In this document: piece after piece, positions 39,130-51,714 of the stretch
Layout of the letters: every line of letters starts with the position of its first letter
Numbering within the stretch: the stretch's first letter is position 1
Source of the DNA: Syngnathus acus
Lineage: Eukaryota > Chordata > Actinopteri > Syngnathiformes > Syngnathidae
Reading direction: 5' to 3'
Assembly (NCBI RefSeq): GCF_901709675.1
Contig: NC_051089.1
Location: 11,771,976 to 11,835,975, forward strand
Length of the DNA: 64,000 nucleotides
Notes under the pieces: model-generated
Told to the model about the DNA's origin: nothing
The model's input: the letters and a program-made list of their open reading frames with translations, nothing else
The model's database searches: none
Position numbers and translations under genes: made by a program

Positions 39130-39131
39130 CA
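39069..39131. repeat. (CA)n microsatellite
   Basis: About 63 bp of AC units, with one GC interruption near the right end. It is preceded by 'tgtttgtatgtgtat', so the left edge forms a TGTGTATACACA palindrome. Frames of 100-132 codons through it (THTHTH or CVCVCV runs) are artefacts. Confidence 0.98.
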
Positions 39132-39459
39132 AGACCATCTGCTTGCTGTTGTGGAGCTAAAATCCCTGATAGCCTCCTGTCCCCGTTTCCGAAACAGCTG
39201 ATCAGTCATCCAACACGGTGGCTGGCAAGCTACTTCCAAAGACAACGTTATCTCTGGAGAGCTGTGTGTTACACTCTCAGACACATCAAATGTGGTCATA
39301 AAGCCACTTGTACAACACCATTGGAGTTGAATGGTAGAGTTACAAGGTGTACCTTTGAATGACAACAATTGATTTAATGTTTTGAATATTTATAGGCCCA
39401 GTAGTTAATATTTTTGTAATGATCAATCATTTTCGTCCTGAATATTTTTTTTCAAAAGT

Positions 39460-39662
39460 GGCAAAGAGTGGCAAAGAGTGGCGAGGACATCCACCTCACA
39501 GTTACGAGGTTGGATGTTTGAAGCTGGGTTTCATCCTTGCTCCAAGAAGTTTGCATTCCCTCCCAGTGTTTGGACCTCTTCTCGCACATTCCAAATACAC
39601 GTTTATTGGATTAAGTGAAGAGTCTAAATAGTGCATAATGTGAATACTTGTTTGTCTATACA
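39460..39662 (+). mobile_element. tRNA-derived SINE, 5' and middle part
   Basis: The order 'aggacatccacctcacagtt', 'gaggttggatgtttgaagc' (degenerate Pol III B-box region), 'agaagtttgcattccctccc', 'tcgcacattccaaatacac' and 'gaagagtctaaat' follows a fish SINE with a tRNA-like head and a body shared with RTE/Rex3-type 3' ends. The A-box side is replaced by a small 'gtggcaaaga' tandem repeat and the GATG tail is absent. This is the only plus-strand copy of the six in the window. The family link is from memory. Confidence 0.7.
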
Positions 39663-41299
39663 CGGCCACCATTTAAGATAGGAACACCACTGGATAAGTA
39701 GTTTTTTTTACCACATTATTAATTATAAGAAGCAAACATAATAGATAAATACACGTATATGTGAGCATTTACAATGATGCCAACGTAAGAAATTTGTACA
39801 GACGGAACATAATGGAGGGCCTTTTATAGCGCAGTGTTGAAGTCCTAAATACAGCGAACATGTTAATAAAAAAAACAGCAATAAAAAGAGAATAATTCCC
39901 TACCCTTACTCCTGTTTGGCGTAACAAGTTAATTTTGCGTCGTTCTCAACCACTAAACGCTGTTGATCACAAACCAAAGATCTAACCGCCACCCAACACA
40001 CACTATTTCATCTGAACTGGAATTGAGCCATTCCGCAAATGTCTGAATTTAAAACAAATTAGGAAAATAGCCACCGTGGGATATACGTTTCTGTGAGGCC
40101 GTGCCCAAAAAAAATCCAAAATAGATGAGCTCTTATGAGCGCATATCACAACTCAGATCTAATTAAATGTTGCCACAAATTCTAGTGCAGGAATGATTTA
40201 CTGCAAATTTCCAAGTGATTTCTTTTAAATTATTCCTATTATTATTGTTATTTGTTTGTTTTGCTGGAGCTGTGATCGAAAAATTGCTGAAAAAATGCCA
40301 ACAAGTCTCCACAGGTAGCGCTCATGATTATAAAATTGAATCAACCTCCATTGTGTTGGCACAGGGGCTCTTGCATCTGTAGTCAATCATCATTAAAGAC
40401 AATTTTGGACCCAGCATGTACGCTCACCAGTCATAACATTAGGTTTGACTGTATCAACTATTCTTAACAATGTTGTTTTTTATAGAGAGAGTTGAAAGAC
40501 ATGGGAAAAAGCGTCGTAAATTTATTTAAAAAACTGTCTATGGAGTATTTAAATATTTCTGTTCACTTAATGTGGGGGTAGTCTGGAAGGGGGGTGTTTC
40601 TGTATCTGCAATTTCATGATCAACTATTTTTTCTGTACATTAAGAACAATTCAATGACATCCGTGCAAGTATGCGAAGGCCAAGTGTGGGCTGACTTTCA
40701 TTTTTACCAGTCTAAGAGGTCTAAGAGGTCTTGTCACAGACCTAATTTCACCCCAGTGCACCCCCCCTACGCACTTACCTAACATGGTTCACGCTAATTA
40801 AATGTTCCAGACTCCCAGGCTTTTAATGAAGCCTGACTTGACAGCTTGACCTGTGCATGTCAGAGTGACCTAGTAACCCGGAAGCAGCCTTGTGTGTTTG
40901 TATTGTGTATGTGTGTGTCACTCTGGTTTGGAGTCTGCATCATGGGAGGAGAGGCAGACACCTGTCTGCATCCCAAAGAGGTCACTTTGTTAGGGTGTGG
41001 GAAGCATTGTGATTTAGCGTCTCCGTGGCAGTAGGCACTATATTAGCAATCCAGATCCATATCACTGGGGGAAGGAGTCTGACGCTATTCACTTTTCTTC
41101 CCGGAGTGCTCTGATGATAGATTTTTTTAGTGAGGCGTCTCACTTGAACAGCTGCTCCGGAGATTGAGTTTATTTTATTTTCATCAGCAGTTCTTAAACA
41201 CATTATGACCACTGTTATTTTATTTCCTTGTGTGGAAAAAAAACAACAGCAAATATGATTTATTTTTCCTTTTGCACTGCGCCGCTGAGGATATGCATG
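39663..41299. other. No gene recognised
   Basis: AT-rich unique sequence. 'gctcaccagtcataacatta' near 40,425 faintly resembles the 'ctcaccggccactttattag' repeat of fish genomes but is too short to call. A 'gtctaagag' direct repeat lies at 40,711-40,730. Confidence 0.45.
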
Positions 41300-41314
41300 T
41301 CTTCCCAGGACTGA

Positions 41315-41605
41315 GTTAAATGGATAGATGGAAAGATGAGTGGATGGTTCAATTTACAGTCATTTATTCGTTATTATTTATTCACATATGCTCTCATATA
41401 GTAGATGGAGGAGTGGATGGATGCTGGCTAATGAATGAATAGATGTGGGGATTTGGTGGATATGATCAAATTATGGTAGAAAAGGCGGGTGGATAATTCA
41501 ATCTGATGGATTAGTGGGTGGAGCCCCAGGTGAATGGCGAGCTGGAAGAATTGAACAGAAGGGTCTGTCATGGTGTGTAGTGTGGAGAAATGGATGGATG
41601 ATTAA
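41315..41605. repeat. Degenerate GGAT-rich region
   Basis: Repeated 'gtggatgg', 'atggatag' and 'tggatgga' words are scattered through about 290 bp with unique sequence between them. It looks like a decayed GATG/GGAT array rather than a designed repeat. No element body is attached. Confidence 0.45.
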
Positions 41606-41639
41606 CAAGGTAGGTGAAATAATAATGGTCATGTAACCT

Positions 41640-41774
41640 CTGTTATTCTTCCTCAAAAGAAGTGCCATTCACCAGTGAGATGCAGCCACTTAAAGCAACA
41701 TTAGTTGAATTAGTTGACTGAGACTGCTTGTGATTTAGGGCTATACAAATAAACTTGACTTGACTTGACTTGAC
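41640..41774 (+). mobile_element. LINE-like 3' end with (TTGAC)n tail
   Basis: The sequence ends 'gggctatacaaataaacttgac' in spirit: a 'ggctatacaaataaa' motif at 41,738-41,752 followed by about four TTGAC units ending at 41,774. This is a familiar 3' end of fish L2-type retroelements, with AATAAA next to a pentanucleotide tail. Upstream about 100 bp ('cagtgagatgcagccactta') is probably its 3' UTR. There is no reverse-transcriptase coding sequence here, so the copy is 5'-truncated. Confidence 0.65.
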
Positions 41775-41989
41775 AATGGATTCTCTGTTCTTCCCCCACC
41801 TTGCAGTTTAATTGTACTTTTAAGCAAATAATAACAAGTAGCCTATCACAGATTCAATGCAACATTTGTTGAAATGTCCACTGAGCTTTTCTATTGAGGA
41901 TTAACAGTAAATGATTAAATCCTGTTAGCATATGGATAAACAAGTTAAGCTTTCGCATGAGCACGCTTTGCATTTAAAACACGGCATTG

Positions 41990-42190
41990 GCACCAAAGAA
42001 CAACGGGCGGTTTGAGAGCTGAACGAGACCACAAAAAGTCAACTTCTAAAGCAAACAAAGCGGCGGTGCGGGCGTGATCTTTAGACAGGGCCTCTGATCG
42101 CTGCCAGGCACGAGCAGACAGAGGACCGCATTGTGTGTGAGCTGCAGTTGCTCTCGCAACAGCTGTCTGCTGTTTGTATTTCCCTTCACC
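41990..42190. promoter_or_regulatory. Candidate conserved non-coding block
   Basis: Repeat-free and clearly more GC-rich than its flanks, with 'gcggcggtgcgggcgtgatc' and an E-box-like 'caacagctgtctgctg' near 42,158-42,173. A 97-codon minus frame overlaps its right half, without a domain. Could be an enhancer or an unrecognised exon. Confidence 0.2.
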
Positions 42191-45165
42191 ATTAAGGGAA
42201 TTGAATACTTTGATACTCCCATGCTCATATTTTTGTGATGTATATTTCTGTCCTCTAAATATCTTGTGTTCTCTAAGCTCTTATCCCCGCCCAACAAAAA
42301 TGCCTTTTTTCTCCTCGTCTTCTTCCTCCCTGCGGTCATCTTAACATCTTAACCCATGCTGAGGAGATGGGAGCCTCTCTATATTTACCCCATCGCCACC
42401 CTGTTCCTATCTCGGCAGGCAGTGCTATGCATCTTTCATCTGTAGGACCGGATGACCTATATTCTCATTCTGATCCTTGCAGTCGCAGTTAATTTCTGCC
42501 CCAGTGCTGGTTTTCTATGGGCACTTAGAGGTTAAAGGCTAAAATAAAAAAACAAAACCATATTTTACTGGAATGGGGGTGATGGAATGGGTCCATAGCA
42601 ATGGAATAATAAATATTTAAAAATGCAACTGTTTGGGACAAGCAGCTCTATTAAATACCCAATGCTACTGTAAATGGGTCAGGGCGAATCTTAGTGCACA
42701 TGACCCAGTTTAGCTTTTTTTAAAAAGCAATTTGATCACATGCCCACATTTGTTTTAACTAATAAGCAGATATTGTATTACTTTCAACTTATACATTTGG
42801 TACACCGGTATATTATATTTTTAAGGCGCCCAACAAATAAGATAAACTGGTGATGTAGAAAATGTTTTTCATTGTTTCAGCATTAAAAATTCAACACTAT
42901 TCACATCATTCCAGGTCAATAGGTTGAGATTGCTGTGTGGTATTTCGCAGTATCGAATCACAGTTTTTATTGCTCGTTGTCTCTGAACAAATCTGAACGT
43001 TCAGTGTTACACATTATTAAAGTGCACCGCCCACACACAGAAGGTGAGACAGGGAATTTGGTGAATCAACAAACAACACTCAAGGCATTTAAATGTTGAA
43101 AAAGCAAACGATTTGTTTCTTGCTCTTGTGTTTCTAGATCAAGTGCTTTTGAACAGTCACTGCCATGTTTTGGGAAAGCACTGCCCAAACCCCTCATAAA
43201 CGTCTGACCCCAGACCCAGCCGATTACTGTCTCTTGTACAGAAACAAGAATTTTCACATTCTCCTAGTTCAGTGTCTTAAACAATCTCCCTCTTACATTT
43301 GATATTGACAACATCCATTTGTTTTCTAACAAACACATTTTGGCTGAGAAGTGGAGTGCACCCTGGATAGACTGCAAATCAATGGATTGTGTTCAGTCCA
43401 GTGGTTCAAATGCACAATTCGTTGTAAGGGTGCTCTTCATACTTTATCAATGTTTGTAGGGATAATACCTGAAATGACAGGTGAATAAATGCTGACTCTA
43501 CTTTTGCCTCTGATGGGCCGGTTTGGTTGAATGGCAATATTCAAGTGCCCAATGGAACAAAGCTTTGTGCTTACTCTTTCCTGATGCCTTTTCCCTCGTC
43601 TCATTGTATTCTAATCCAGTTTGTACAAGAACAAAACAAAAAGATTCCCATCAGCTATTAACTAAGTTCTCTATCTTTCTGTGCACATCGCAAACTATGA
43701 AGACACACTCAAAGGACAAAAGTGGCAATTAAATACACTGTAAAAACTGATTTTAAATTAAGAATATAGACTTAAAAGAATTGTGGGATAAGGTGCATGG
43801 AGTTTTATACCAGGCAGTTTAAAGAACTGTGGAAGAAACAAAGGAGTGAAAAACCCTATAAACTGGGATGAATGTGTGACAGGGAATGAAGAGCAGAGCA
43901 GCGGACACTGGACAGAGAGGCGGCTTGCTATGGATATGCTTGTTTGTGGCGACTAGAAGGCCATGGGGCTAAGAGTCATGCTGAGGGGTTGAGGGGAAGA
44001 AAGGGCCTGTCGAAATGTGAAGGGTCATTCCTGAGAGCTGGCCAGCGTCCTCTGCCACAGACAGACTGTCTGTCTCTGCTTCACTTCGGAGTTTAGGGAA
44101 CACTCCCGGCCTCTAGAACAGAAGGGGGAGTTCAGTCAAGGAGAAGTCATTCCAAGCCCACACGTCCTGGATAATCCTTCCCAATGCACATGTCGGCAGC
44201 ACACACTAAACGACCCTTGACTGAAAAGGCAGACAGTAGTTTTGCAGAATCTTTTGCATAATGCATTGTACACAGCCTTCCCAGATGATCCGTCTGTTCG
44301 TCTGTCTCTCTATCTGTCAATCTGTCAGTCCACCCACTGTCCAACTTAACAAACAAACACAATAAACCCACCCACATAGCATTTTTTCTACTTAGTCTCA
44401 TGTTCATTTCTAATTTTCTCTTCTTGGACATTTTCATCTCACCAAACCTTGTTATCAGCGTCTTGGTTCCTTGCTCACCTTTAAGTGCTTCCCCTCCATA
44501 GGTACATAATAAAAATCACAGCTTCCTTTCTGTAAAATATCAGTGGGCAATGACCTTTATTGTCTCACAGAGCCAACGAGGCATTTTTAAGACCTCTGGC
44601 AGGTTCAATTTAAAATATTGTTCAGAAGTTTACATAATCATATGCAGCTGCTATGGGTAATGTCGACAGTATTTCTAGGCCGAAACCAAGTGAGAACATA
44701 AACTTTCATTTATGGCCTACTGCTTTCATTTTTACTTTGATGACCAAATCGAAGTTCCACGTCCACGGTCCAATGGCCATATGAAACAATAAAACAAAAA
44801 TATCACCTTTTTTAGTGCTTATTATCGTACGACGGGCTCAAGTTAAAGATTTTACACTGACAAATTCCATAATTTTTATTTTGTTGTTCATTTCTATATC
44901 GTTTCTTGTGATTGAAAAATCTTTGCTGATTGGAAGACTTTATATCAGGTGATGGAAAGGCACAAAAATTGAGGCGGTGTGGTCCCTGCTTGCCAGCTGT
45001 TAGCTGCAGTGACCTGCATCTGCTCCACAGAGAGAAGGTCATTGCCAATCGAATCAGCCTAATTTGTGTGCGTCCCATCACATGCATCTGAGAACCACTA
45101 AATGCATTATGGGCGGAAACCTGCTGGCTGTGTGGGAGCGTGCCTCCCCCTCAGGTTCACATGCG
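42191..45165. other. No gene recognised; CTGT-rich tract at 44,290-44,335
   Basis: Contains a weak SINE fragment at 43,311 (listed separately) and a (CTGT)-like tract at 44,290-44,335. Frames are under 100 codons and unsupported. Confidence 0.45.
43311..43388 (-). mobile_element. Probable degraded SINE/RTE-type 3' end
   Basis: 'catccatttgttttct' followed by 'gtggagtgcaccctggatag' and 'actgcaaatcaatgg' fits the order of the GATG-tailed end seen at 46,692 and 49,052, with the middle missing. Divergence is high; chance resemblance is possible. Confidence 0.35.
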
Positions 45166-45167
45166 CT

Positions 45168-45372
45168 TTTTATGCCGTCAGTCTTTGAGTCTTTCTGTTC
45201 GTCCTTGTGCGATCAGCCATGATGTCATGGTGCGAACCACCTAGAAGAGCAGGCCTGCTGCAAATGAGCCACTGGCGATCATTGGCTGGCCCCTGTCGTC
45301 CGCTGATAGGATGCTGCCTCTTTCTGTTCAAACAGAGCTCTAATCAGACACTTTAACAGGCTGCCTTCTGCA
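45168..45372. promoter_or_regulatory. Candidate conserved non-coding block
   Basis: GC-balanced, repeat-free stretch with 'gccatgatgtcatggtgcg', 'ctgcaaatgagccactggcg' and 'agagctctaatcagacactt'. Reading frames here are short on both strands. Texture resembles vertebrate developmental enhancers; this is inference only. Confidence 0.27.
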
Positions 45373-46691
45373 AACAGACAGTGCCCAACACTTGGGATCT
45401 GGCAAACACAGACCTGTTTATGTGTGTCTGTGCGCGTGTGCGCTGAGGGTCAGCAAAGGTAGTGATGAAATGGGCTGCTGGGAATCTGCCTCACTACATT
45501 TCTATTTGTCCGAAACCTCATTCTGTCACAGCTCGTTCAGAATGCATTTCAGTAAAGTGGACAAAGTACTGAATGTGGAGCAGGGACATAAATAATTTTA
45601 AATGGAAAAATGGCATGCACATCCGGTAAGGACCCAGACAGGTATTTTACATCTGACAGCATCCTTTCCAAAATAAACCAAAGATATCCATCCTAATTTG
45701 CCTCGGTGGCTTCCCTCACTTAACAAAACATGTAACAGCAACATTTGTGCGTTTGTGTGTAATTTGTCTCATTGTGTGGGCCGTTCCCTGTCATACAGTC
45801 CCTTAATGCTGATTGCACTGAGACAAAAAGCAGATCCAGACTAGTCAAACAATTTGATGAAAAGGTCACAACGCGGTTTGTGGTTCATAGCTAAGGTCAG
45901 GGTCAATGCGCCAAAGTAGGATGTGAGGGGTTAGTTGTCTGGGCGAAAATGTAAATGCAGTGTCGTTCTAAAAAAGAATATGTTGGCTATGTTTGCATTT
46001 AACTTGTTCAAACATGGGCTGCCATTTTGGATGTCTGTCCTTTTGTCAAATGTCTAAGTGTGGTTGTCTCATTAAAGAGCGACAAGAGTACGCACATGCC
46101 TGTTATTACTTACATAAAGCTCTTATCTCTGTTTTAATCATTGCTTACAACCTTTAATGTTTTATTACATAAAGATTCATTAGAGGCAATCATAAACATG
46201 TTACATAATTGAACTCGACTGGAAAAAAAGTGTGTCAACTCAAATTTTCAAGGTAACAAATCTCAATAACAGTGTAGGTTAGGTAATTCAACAAAATATT
46301 TTCAAATGTGAAAATTAGCTTTTGTGGGAATTGCACTGTGGGGCACTGTTGCTCATTCCAGAGGGAACGACTGGCAACAGAAAAGGCTCAATCCCCTCTG
46401 AGGCTCCGCTTAGTCCTTGGCGCTTCCAGTGGTGTCTCGTCTGCGGACTTGCCAGTTTGCCTCTTGCATTAACACTTCAAACTTCATTGTGCTTTCTCAA
46501 ATTTTCCGTGGTAATCAGAACTACCTCATGGTCAAAATTTACTCTTAAATACGGCAGTCGCGACTACTTTTACTACTCTTGCCAATGCACAACTTAGCGC
46601 CCGCTTTCTTAGTGAATCATGCTCTCAAGACATGTTGCAGTCTCGGCACAGTTGAACAAAATGCTCAGTAAGGTTCCATTATAGATTAAAT
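45373..46691. other. No gene recognised
   Basis: Includes a short alternating 'tgtgcgcgtgtgcgc' tract near 45,430. The 91-codon plus frame at 46,322-46,597 has no recognisable domain. Confidence 0.45.
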
Positions 46692-46920
46692 CCCATCCAA
46701 CCATTTTCTATACTGCTTATCTTGTTCAGGGTCATATATCTCAGCTGACTTTGGGCGAAAGGCGGACTATGCTCAAGAGCTGTCGCCAGTCAATCACGGG
46801 GCACATATAGAAACAGATAACCTTTCGCACTGACATCCACATTTTTACTGATTGAGAATGAAACGCTTGCTGCCTGCATAGAACTGAGGTGAATGAAGCA
46901 CTACAACATTAGTGACGCTA
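46692..46920 (-). mobile_element. tRNA-derived SINE, near full length, with RTE/Rex3-like 3' end
   Basis: On the plus strand it reads from the tail inward: 'ccatccaaccattttctata', 'ctgcttatcttgttcagggt', 'tcagctgactttgggcgaaa', 'ggcggacta', 'gtcgccagtcaatcacgggg' and 'cacatatag'. This is the best copy in the window of a family widespread in fish. The right end, 'gcatagaactgaggtgaatg' then 'agcactacaacattagt', fits a worn and partly deleted tRNA-like head. The tail is short. It borders the inverted-repeat element at 46,965. Confidence 0.78.
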
Positions 46921-46964
46921 GCTGGCCATCAAAACTAAACAAATTGCCATTCATTATATTATAC

Positions 46965-47029
46965 TCATTCACTGCCATCGCAGTTTAAATTGATTTTTGA
47001 CGTCTATAGTCGTCAATGGCAGTGAATGA
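46965..47029. repeat. Small foldback element with 14-bp perfect inverted repeats
   Basis: Left arm 46,965-46,978 is tcattcactgccat; right arm 47,016-47,029 is its exact reverse complement. The 37-base interior contains 'gacgtctatagtcgtc', itself nearly palindromic. I recall similar 'cattcactgccattgacg' units in other fish, so this is probably a miniature inverted-repeat element or a piece of a larger palindrome. There is no coding capacity, and no clear target-site duplication. Confidence 0.75.
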
Positions 47030-48084
47030 TTTATAAGGAAACTTAAACAAATCCAATATTAGCAAGCTAAATGTATGGTTGCAAAGTAGATATAATAGAG
47101 TTTATATTAAAAAAGGGTTATTAATTAACTTATTAGTTCTAGTAATTGACCCATCCTTCAAGCTGGTCTTGGCGGACACAGGCTGTGAATTTGGACACAG
47201 CTTTGGTTTTCTATGTTCTGACCACCGACTAGCAGTAGAGAAAGCAAAATGTTATTTATTCCTATCCTCAAGGTCATTGCAGAATAGACAGTCAAATCAT
47301 GGTAAACTGGGTAGAAATATCCCTGAGCAAGTGTTCAAGCTGTCACCCCCCCCCCTTTTTTTTGATTGACTGCAGAATGTGTCATTCAGCCTCGTTATTG
47401 TTTTTGTGTGTCTGAAAGCCTTCAACTATATTGTGAAAATCTCTTCTTTTGAAATTCCAATTAAGAAGAACTCAGTCAAAGGAGGTAAGATGAGCTTTAA
47501 TTAAAAAAAAAGGAAATCTTTCTCCTGGTCTATGAGAACTAAGTTGTGAGACAGCAGAAATTCTATAATTTCTGCTGCAGTAGACAGTGACTAGAAGTGG
47601 ACCTACTACATGGGGAACATTTAAACACTTTCTGTGTAAACAGTTTCTCAACTCCAAATAAACAAGTTATTTATCATTGGCCCTCAATATGACAATGTTC
47701 ATTGCCGACTGTCGTTTTAAATTGGGCCTGTACATGCATATATTTCTGAAAGTGTGTTTTTATGGTTTGTAAGTGTAAATGTGTGGCTGGTCATGCAATG
47801 TCAAGGGCCATCAATAAAATATGAGCTCTACTCTGATGCATTTAACACTTGCTTTCACTTGATTTACTCATCTTGCTCCACACCCACCAGGGGGGATTAA
47901 CTTATCATTAAAACATTTCTTTTCTTCCCTCCTTGCACTCTGAATTCACATTTACAGTGAAAAGGGAAAGACAGTCACATATATTTACTGCTCAGTTTAT
48001 AGCCTGGTATGTTGTTTAAGAAACACAAACTGTGCAAAATGGCACATTTTAAAGGCACTTGGAAAAGACGAACATATCTACATT
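47030..48084. other. No gene recognised; C-run/T-run and a hairpin
   Basis: Homopolymer pair at 47,346-47,363 (C then T). An 11-bp perfect inverted repeat with a 4-base loop lies at 47,552-47,577. Frames are under 100 codons and unsupported. Confidence 0.5.
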
Positions 48085-48200
48085 AGTACCTAGAGATACA
48101 AGTTTAATTCCCTCCATGACCACGGATTTAAAATCATATTTACCCATTGAAATAAATTGATCTGCTCTTCATCCAATCCAATCTTCCGTAAAAAAAAGAA
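48085..48200 (+). repeat. Second copy of the old interspersed repeat
   Basis: 'gtacctagagatacaagttt' then 'aattccctccatgaccacgg' then 'cccattgaaataaattg' follows the order of the repeat at 9,243 and keeps its outer start, which the first copy has lost. It is followed by an A-rich tract, again like the first copy. Confidence 0.55.
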
Positions 48201-49051
48201 CAAAAATTTTAGTTAAATATTTTTAATAAGAAAACACAGTCCTCTATAATATTGTATTTAAAAAAACATACAATAATGACATAATCAAATCGGAATTAAA
48301 TAATCAGGTTTTGACAAATTGTATGATTCAATTCAATAGGCATTTGCTCTCTTTACTAAATGCACCCACTTTGAAAAACTATAGCAAACAAACAAACAAG
48401 CAAACAATCATGCATAATCATGACCCACTCGGCTTTTGAAGACACCTCAGGAGGGTTGGCTTACAACACTGCAACCCTGACAGGAGCAGGAACAGCACCT
48501 TTATTTATATACGTACCTACATTCAGTTATTGAATCCAAGCTCTGGTTTCATTGTTATTTATAAAGTTTATGTACTGTAGTAAATATGAAATAAAAATAT
48601 GAAAAAGACAGAAACATTGTGTGACTGTAGATATCAATAGCCGATAAAGCATTGCCAGGTTAACCTTTGCTGCTCCTCTGATTTTACTAAAGGCAAAGTG
48701 TAGAGTTGTGTTTTTTAGAACATTGCGGAATTTACTGGCATATTTTTTTGGTTCGCTTAATTTTTGGGGGTGAATGCAGGCCATGCAGGACTATTGTTCA
48801 ATGTGTAATTGTTATTGCAGGCCTCAGAATACAATGGTACCCAACAGGGTTATGGTCTCAGTCTCCCACATCCACAGTGGCATCCTTGTCTGCATTGTCC
48901 AAAGCCACAATTCTCGTTCATTCATTTGAAAGAATATTTAAAGACCTGCCCATTTATACTTTTTGGTCATTTTTAGGGATTTCTAACATATTTACATAAA
49001 ACATATTACTATCGATCTCTGGTTTTATCAATTTATCATTTTATCATATCT
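48201..49051. other. No gene recognised
   Basis: AT-rich unique sequence with frames under 100 codons on both strands. Confidence 0.5.
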
Positions 49052-49148
49052 GTCCATCCATCCATTTTCTCAACCGCTTATTCTCACGAGGACTGCGGGT
49101 GTGCTGGATCTGTCCGAGGGAGGTAGGCGGGGTACACCCTGAAGTGGA
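49052..49148 (-). mobile_element. SINE/RTE-type 3' end with GATG tail
   Basis: 'tccatccatccattttctca' then 'accgcttattctcacgagga' then 'gtaggcggggtacaccctga' is a clear copy of the GATG-tailed end. A central portion is altered and the head is missing, so it is 5'-truncated. Confidence 0.8.
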
Positions 49149-51714
49149 ACCTGAAAAAGAAAAAAAAGAAGTTTGTGTGGAGTGTGGCTAGGAGGCTGTG
49201 TAGAAGAGGCAGTATGTGTATGCATTCATCTCTGTCACAGTGTTGGTCAATATACTACTCTGTGTTGGCCACCACTCTGTCACTGTACATGATTGATATG
49301 GACAATAGCCTGTTTCCCCAGGTGGCTTAAAACTGAAATATTCTCACCCAAAGAGTACAAATATTATCATCTGTGCAACAGTATACAATTAGGTTTGCAT
49401 GCTGCATGTCTGCAAATAGTATTACCTGACTGGCATTAAGCTAAGGGCTGCAAACTGGTTGTAACTAAATAAGATGCCAGTATTTGTAATTTTCATTAAG
49501 ACACAAATTCATTACGGAGCATGTTCCACAAAATAAAACAATGATCCATAGAGTCACTTTTCCTTTCTGTTTATGACATTGATTGGAAATCACTTGTTTG
49601 TGAGAACAAAGCGGTTTGGATAATGGATGGATTGTTGTAACGAGAGCTTTAGGATTCACATTGGGATTAATTTAACACTACTAATAGTATTCTATGACCT
49701 TTGTTGTCATAGTAACCGTGATGATAATGTGTGTAGTGTGAAGCTTCTCAAAGTGTTTTTTAAATAGTGAAAATTGAGTTTGCATTTTCCTTTGTTCTCC
49801 TCTTCCAGAAAAGCCTGTAGATTATATGAAGGCGTATGAGGGCCACACTAAAAGCAAAAACATGTCATTGCTACTTAAAAGGTTCTCACCTTTAATTAAC
49901 TGCAAGATTTGGATTGTAAGCAAATCTTGACAATTTTGAAAAAAAAAAATTATATCCACGCAGTGGCCTTAACAAATGAGTGTTAAGGCCACCCTGAAAG
50001 GAACATTATACTGCAAGAATAAAATGAAATATTCCAATTAGTGGCAGGACTGTGGGAAAAGGTATATCCTGATAAAAAATAATGAGAGTATGTAATGCAC
50101 AACAGTAAATGGTTTTAAAATATATATATTTCATCCTATTTCCTCATTAAGGTAGCACACAGTTAAAAATGTGAATTTTTGTTGATCTCCCCTCTGCTGT
50201 TGACAAACCATTTGCCTTCTGCAAAAGCACATCAACTTCTGCTGCATGGGAAAATGACTTTCCGTACAGACGACTGGACTGTATAGATCCAAAGTCCAGA
50301 GGCTGGCTCACCGGGGTTACAGGGAATCATCTGGGAGGCTATTTGCTTTGATTGAAACTTGCCCCGTGTGCCTTGAGTGAGAAGATAAGGTGTAGTCAAA
50401 GGCTGCCTCCAAGGCTTCAGCCCTCGGCAAAGTCGACTGCTCCGCTCGCTACAGACATCTGGTCAGCTTATCAACAAGTTTTGCTGCACAATACTGAAAC
50501 ACACAGACACGCTGAGTGACTAAACCAACGGTTCCCATCCTTCTTTACGCCTCTAAAAACATTTTTTTTACAAACTGGCAAAGAAACAAATAAAAGCAAA
50601 GGCTTAAATGTAAAAATCATCATTATGCTACATGTAGTCTGGCTGGAACTCTGATATGAATTGAAATTATATTTATCAATGACAATGACCTAGCTTTTCG
50701 TCTTCCCAAAAATTCGCCGTTAATTTGATAAAAGCAATTGATTGACACGTCACACAACAAGAAGGCAGTAGACAAGAAGGCTAATGTGTAACTATTTTCC
50801 CTGATTTCTCGATCATTTATGGTCAAATTGTTTGTTTAGTAGTGGTGCCATTGAAGAAAGATAAAAAAAAAATTGCGCAGAAGTGTATGTGTTGATGTCC
50901 TGCTCAAAAGATCTATTCTTTTTAAAGCAAAACATGTCCTTGAAACATGTCCTTACACACGTTCTGTACAGTAATATATTGGGTCTTAATGATAAACGTT
51001 TTCTGGGTGATAAGAGAAGGCAACCAGACGTTCAAAGGTTGACGTGTGTGAAATTGACCTCCATCACTAGAGCATTAAATTAAAGTAGGACAGAAGGGGA
51101 ATTGTCTTTATAATCATTTTGTGCAGCAAATGGCACCTTTCTGTCTGAAGAAGAGATTTTGATCATCTTTATGTAACTTTATTTTCCCAAAGTTTTGAAT
51201 AGAAGAATTACAAATTGAGAGTGTTCGAATCTTCCGACCTTCATGACATATTCTATAAAAGAATTTAAGTTAAAGACTACTTGCTGTTATGTTTCTCTGT
51301 GCAATTGTGTTATTCTAATATTTGTGTTAAGTGCAATGTTTGAAATTCTACAAAAAAGTAGAATGATTTGTCTAAAGCACCATCAATGTCAAAAATACAA
51401 AAATAATGGATCATGAAAATAATATTTATCTTTCAAACACCGTGCTCATCTTGCCCTCAACTAGTTTTATGAGAACCTGTTTTATTTGTTTGAAATAAAA
51501 TATTGCTATTGAGAGCAGGCTTGTCTTGTTGGTGACACCTTCAATCAAATAATCTAGCTCAAGCAACCTGTTTACTTCTAAAATGCTGAATTTGATATCG
51601 GCTGCTGCACATCACTACATCAATAGCTATGTTGGACATTGCCATTTGCCAAGCGCGCTGCCACTGGCAACAAGCCACTTGGCTTGTGTCATTGCACGAT
51701 CATCTAGTTTTTCT
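49149..51714. other. No gene recognised
   Basis: A less AT-rich, repeat-free patch at 50,255-50,490 could be regulatory but carries no distinctive site cluster. Otherwise AT-rich with frames under 70 codons. Confidence 0.45.

Noticed and set aside
38964-39368. Frames of 119-132 codons on both strands
   Set aside because: They run through the (CA)n array (TH and VC repeats).
40420-40450. Resemblance to the 'ctcaccggccactttattag' repeat of fish
   Set aside because: Match is short and broken; too weak to list as a repeat.
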